Source: Streptomyces sp. NBC_01275 | Lineage (GTDB): Bacteria > Actinomycetota > Actinomycetes > Streptomycetales > Streptomycetaceae | NCBI RefSeq assembly: GCF_026340655.1 | Contig: NZ_JAPEOZ010000001.1 | Location: forward strand, 10,230,001 to 10,294,000 | Length of the DNA: 64,000 bases | Reading direction: 5' to 3' | Part shown: in pieces, positions 61,802 through 64,000 of the stretch | Layout: every line of letters begins with the position of its first letter | How positions within the stretch are numbered: the stretch's first letter is position 1 | Notes under the pieces: model-generated | Told to the model about the DNA's origin: nothing | Seen by the model: the letters and a program-made list of their open reading frames with translations, nothing else | Database searches by the model: none | Made by a program: the position numbers and the translations under genes

Positions 61802-62980
61802 GTGTCCGAGGCCACAGGTTCGTCGGCAAGAGATGCCGGATTGGCCGGGCATGCCCAGACGGCGCTGTTCAGCCGTCTCCCGCATCCGGCCCCGCCTGGT
61901 GCGGGCGATTCGAAGACCGGGAAGGCGACCTTGGCGGACGACGCGGCTGACGGACTGGCGGGCGAGGGCGGCGGGCGGGGCGACACGTCCCGGCCGGTGA
62001 CCATCGCGTTCATCGCCGAGTCGGCGGGGGTGTCCGTCCCCACCGTGTCCAAGGTGATCAACGGAAAGTCCGGGGTCTCCGCGGACACCCGTGCCCGGGT
62101 CGAGGCGCTGGTCAACGAGCACGGCTACCGCAAACCCTCCGGGGCCAACAGGAACAACGTCGTGGAGCTCGTGTTCCGCGAGCTCCAGCACATGTGGGCG
62201 GTCGAGATCATCCGGGGCGTCGAGCGGGTGGCACGCCGGCACCGGGTCGGCCTCATGGTCTCCGAGTTCGGGCTGCACGACACTGCCGAGCCCACCTGGG
62301 ACGACACCGTCTCCAGACGTCCCAACTGCGTCCTGTCCGTGGCCCAGCTCTCCCAGGCCGAGCGCGAGCAGCTGACGGCGAAGGGGATCCCGTTCGTCGT
62401 CTTCGGCCCCGCCACGGAACTGCCCGACGACGTCCCGTTCGTGGGCGCCACCAACTGGTCCGGCGGCCGGGCCGCGACCCGCCACCTCACCGACCTCGGA
62501 CACCGCCGCATCGCCATGATCAGCGGCCCTGAGGACCAGCTGTACTGCTGCGCCCGGCTGGACGGATACCGCTCCGCGATGCAGGCCGCGGGCCTGCCGG
62601 CCGATCCGGAACTCGTCGTGCACGCCCCCCTCGCCCACGAGGACGGCCGCGCGGCGGCCCGTTCCCTGCTCGCCCTGCCCGAGCGCCCGACCGCGATCTT
62701 CACCGCCAACGACCTGCAGGCGCTGGGCGTCTACCAGGCGGCACGCGAGGCCGGCCTGCGGATCCCGGACGACCTGAGCGTCGTCGGCTTCGACGACCTG
62801 CCGGTCGTGGCCTGGGTGGACCCGCCCCTGACCACCGTCCACCAGCCCCTGACCGAGATGGCCGCGGCCGCCACCGAGCTGGCGCTCACGCTCGGCCGCG
62901 GAGAAGCGGCGCCCCAGGTCGGGTTGGAGATCGCGACGACCCTCACGGTCCGGGGCAGCACGGCTCCCCCCAAGGGCTGA
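61802..62980 (+). CDS. LacI-family transcriptional regulator
   Basis: 392 residues. The helix-turn-helix VTIAFIAESAGVSVPTVSKV with INGKSGVS and hinge lies at ~66-120, preceded by an unusually long (~65-residue) N-terminal extension. The periplasmic-binding-like effector domain (~125-385) has VELVFRELQHMWAVEIIRGV and FTANDLQALGVYQAAREAGL, then LSVVGFDDLPVV. A good ribosome site (GGAGAAG, 61783-61789) fits an ATG at 61795 in another frame; GTG 61802 or a later GTG near 61998 is possible. Likely regulates the adjacent glycosidase and importer genes. Confidence 0.85.
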   Translation: MSEATGSSARDAGLAGHAQTALFSRLPHPAPPGAGDSKTGKATLADDAADGLAGEGGGRGDTSRPVTIAFIAESAGVSVPTVSKVINGKSGVSADTRARVEALVNEHGYRKPSGANRNNVVELVFRELQHMWAVEIIRGVERVARRHRVGLMVSEFGLHDTAEPTWDDTVSRRPNCVLSVAQLSQAEREQLTAKGIPFVVFGPATELPDDVPFVGATNWSGGRAATRHLTDLGHRRIAMISGPEDQLYCCARLDGYRSAMQAAGLPADPELVVHAPLAHEDGRAAARSLLALPERPTAIFTANDLQALGVYQAAREAGLRIPDDLSVVGFDDLPVVAWVDPPLTTVHQPLTEMAAAATELALTLGRGEAAPQVGLEIATTLTVRGSTAPPKG

Positions 62981-63025
62981 CCCTCACCGGCCACACGCTG
63001 CTCCACCCTTCATCAGATGCACGGA

Positions 63026-63058
63026 CGCCCGCTGCCGACAGCCCGTCGGCAGCGGGCG
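63026..63058. terminator. Terminator hairpin after lacI
   Basis: CGCCCGCTGCCGAC (63026-63039), loop AGCCC, exact complement (63045-63058): a perfect 14-bp stem. Confidence 0.85.
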
Positions 63059-63162
63059 CCTTGGTGCGCCTGGGGCTTCCCGCGAAGGGGGCGGGCTGCG
63101 CGACCGTTGACCACCGTGGGTCCCCTGGCCAACCTCGGCCAGGAAATCATCTGACCATGGAG

Positions 63163-63177
63163 AGCGAAAGTTTCGCT
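63163..63177. promoter_or_regulatory. LacI-type operator (AGCGAAAGTTTCGCT)
   Basis: A 15-bp palindrome with a single central base, about 93 bp before the arabinofuranosidase-like gene. The GAAASTTTC core is shared with 61761-61769 and resembles xylan-regulator sites of actinobacteria. Confidence 0.7.
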
Positions 63178-63269
63178 CCTCTCGTGTGGCTGGCAAAAGC
63201 CCGCGACTCGCCGGACCATGAACGCCGTCCCACTCCACCCGCCTCGGTCGCATCCCCTTGGAATAGCTC

Positions 63270-64000
63270 ATGCGGAGGTTGGTCCACAGGTGTCGCGCCC
63301 GACTGACCGGGCTGGCCGCAGCGGTGTCACTGGCTGTGGCCGTCCCGGGCGTGGCTGTCACACCGTCGGCGGCGGCTCCTGCCGCGATCAGCGCCTCGGT
63401 GTCGGTCGACGCGGGTCGTGCGCTGGCGAGAATCCCGGCAACCGGTGTCGGCATGAACGTCGCGGTCTACGACGGCAACATGAACCACCCCGACGTCCCA
63501 GGGCTGCTGAAGGACGCCGGTACCGGGATGGTCCGCTACCCGGGCGGCAGTTACGCCGACGGTTACCACTGGCAGACACACACCGTCGAGGGCGGCTACG
63601 TCGCGCCCGACACGGACTTCGACACCTTCGTGGGCACGGTACGCGCCGCCGGCGCCCAGCCGATCATCACCGCCAACTACGGCTCGGGCACACCCGAGGA
63701 GGCGGCGGCCTGGGTGCGGTACGCCAACGTGACCAAGGGCTACGGGGTGAAGTACTGGGAGATCGGCAACGAGGTCTACGGCAACGGTCTCTACGGCGCC
63801 ACCTGGGAAACCGACCACCACGCCAGTAAGACCGCCACGACGTACGCGGCCAACCTGGTCCAGTACGCCACCGCCATGAAGGCCGTCGACCCGTCCATCA
63901 GGATCGGTGCGGTGCTGACCACCCCGGGGGCCTGGCCGGACGGCATCACGGGACCAGGTGATGCGATGGACTGGAACCACACCGTCCTGTCGATCGCCGG
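63270..64000 (+). CDS. Secreted alpha-L-arabinofuranosidase-like glycosidase (runs off right edge)
   Basis: 243 residues visible. Signal peptide MRRLVHRCRARLTGLAAAVS to about ASAA. The catalytic barrel begins with TGVGMNVAVYDGNMNHPDVP and MVRYPGGSYADGYHW; the acid/base Glu is in YWEIGNEVYGNG. This order matches Streptomyces arabinofuranosidase-like enzymes. It stays open at the window end. The LacI-type operator upstream suggests joint control with the GH5 operon. Confidence 0.85.
   Translation, partial: MRRLVHRCRARLTGLAAAVSLAVAVPGVAVTPSAAAPAAISASVSVDAGRALARIPATGVGMNVAVYDGNMNHPDVPGLLKDAGTGMVRYPGGSYADGYHWQTHTVEGGYVAPDTDFDTFVGTVRAAGAQPIITANYGSGTPEEAAAWVRYANVTKGYGVKYWEIGNEVYGNGLYGATWETDHHASKTATTYAANLVQYATAMKAVDPSIRIGAVLTTPGAWPDGITGPGDAMDWNHTVLSIA

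Overview
The window is about 64 kb of high-GC actinobacterial chromosome, almost certainly Streptomyces or a close relative. Indicators are codons with G/C in third position, GTG and TTG starts, purine-rich ribosome binding sites, and typical Streptomyces families (SapB-type lanthipeptide genes, LmbE, GH65, CBM2 esterase). The many gene fragments and mobile-element remnants suggest a chromosome arm rather than the core. No rRNA, tRNA or CRISPR array was seen.

Region 1 (1-13.7 kb) is a dormancy or hypoxia-type island. It holds the 5' part of ppdK, a DevS/OsdK-like GAF histidine kinase with the heme-ligand motif, a tandem universal stress protein, a small cation-efflux-like membrane protein, ANTAR, PRC-barrel, DUF1003, SHOCT and small membrane proteins, a beta-phosphoglucomutase-like HAD plus GH65 phosphorylase pair, an Acg-like nitroreductase, a decayed USP and a CBS-CBS-BON protein. 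A 14-bp dyad of the form GGGCCG-NN-CGGCCC recurs upstream of several of these genes and is probably the shared DevR/OsdR-type operator.

Region 2 (14-21.3 kb) is accessory. A truncated serine recombinase and a Tn3-type transposase remnant flank a large soluble Ser/Thr kinase. A DEDD exonuclease follows, then a translationally coupled pair: an AbiEii-like nucleotidyltransferase and an uncharacterised protein with an internal duplication.

Region 3 (21.8-28.5 kb) is a complete class III lanthipeptide (SapB/AmfS type) cluster: LanKC synthetase, a 41-residue precursor with two S-x2-S-x3-C motifs, and two ABC exporter half-transporters, the first with a degenerate nucleotide-binding domain. Hairpins flank the precursor gene.

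Region 4 (28.4-36 kb) is a mosaic of an SDR, a membrane-protein pair, IS21 remnants, a secreted AbfB-domain protein under a dyad operator, an SMI1/KNR4 protein, and fragments of AraC-type, CBS-BON and FAD-oxidase genes.

Region 5 (36.2-47.7 kb) has a type III polyketide synthase, a PAS/PP2C/ATPase signalling protein, a five-gene coupled operon (ECF sigma factor, zinc anti-sigma factor, ABC ATPase, two membrane proteins), an MFS fragment, and a DUF4157 protein coupled to a TIR-like protein.

Region 6 (47.9-64 kb) is mostly carbohydrate-related: a CBM2 SGNH esterase under a perfect CebR-type operator, an LmbE deacetylase, HutD and DUF1963 proteins, an RpiB-like isomerase next to a truncated dhaL, a frameshifted GT39-like gene, an ABC sugar importer with a GH5-CBM_X2 glycosidase, a LacI regulator, and the start of an arabinofuranosidase-like gene. 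Two genes of the importer operon carry single-base homopolymer frameshifts, which may be real decay or sequencing error.
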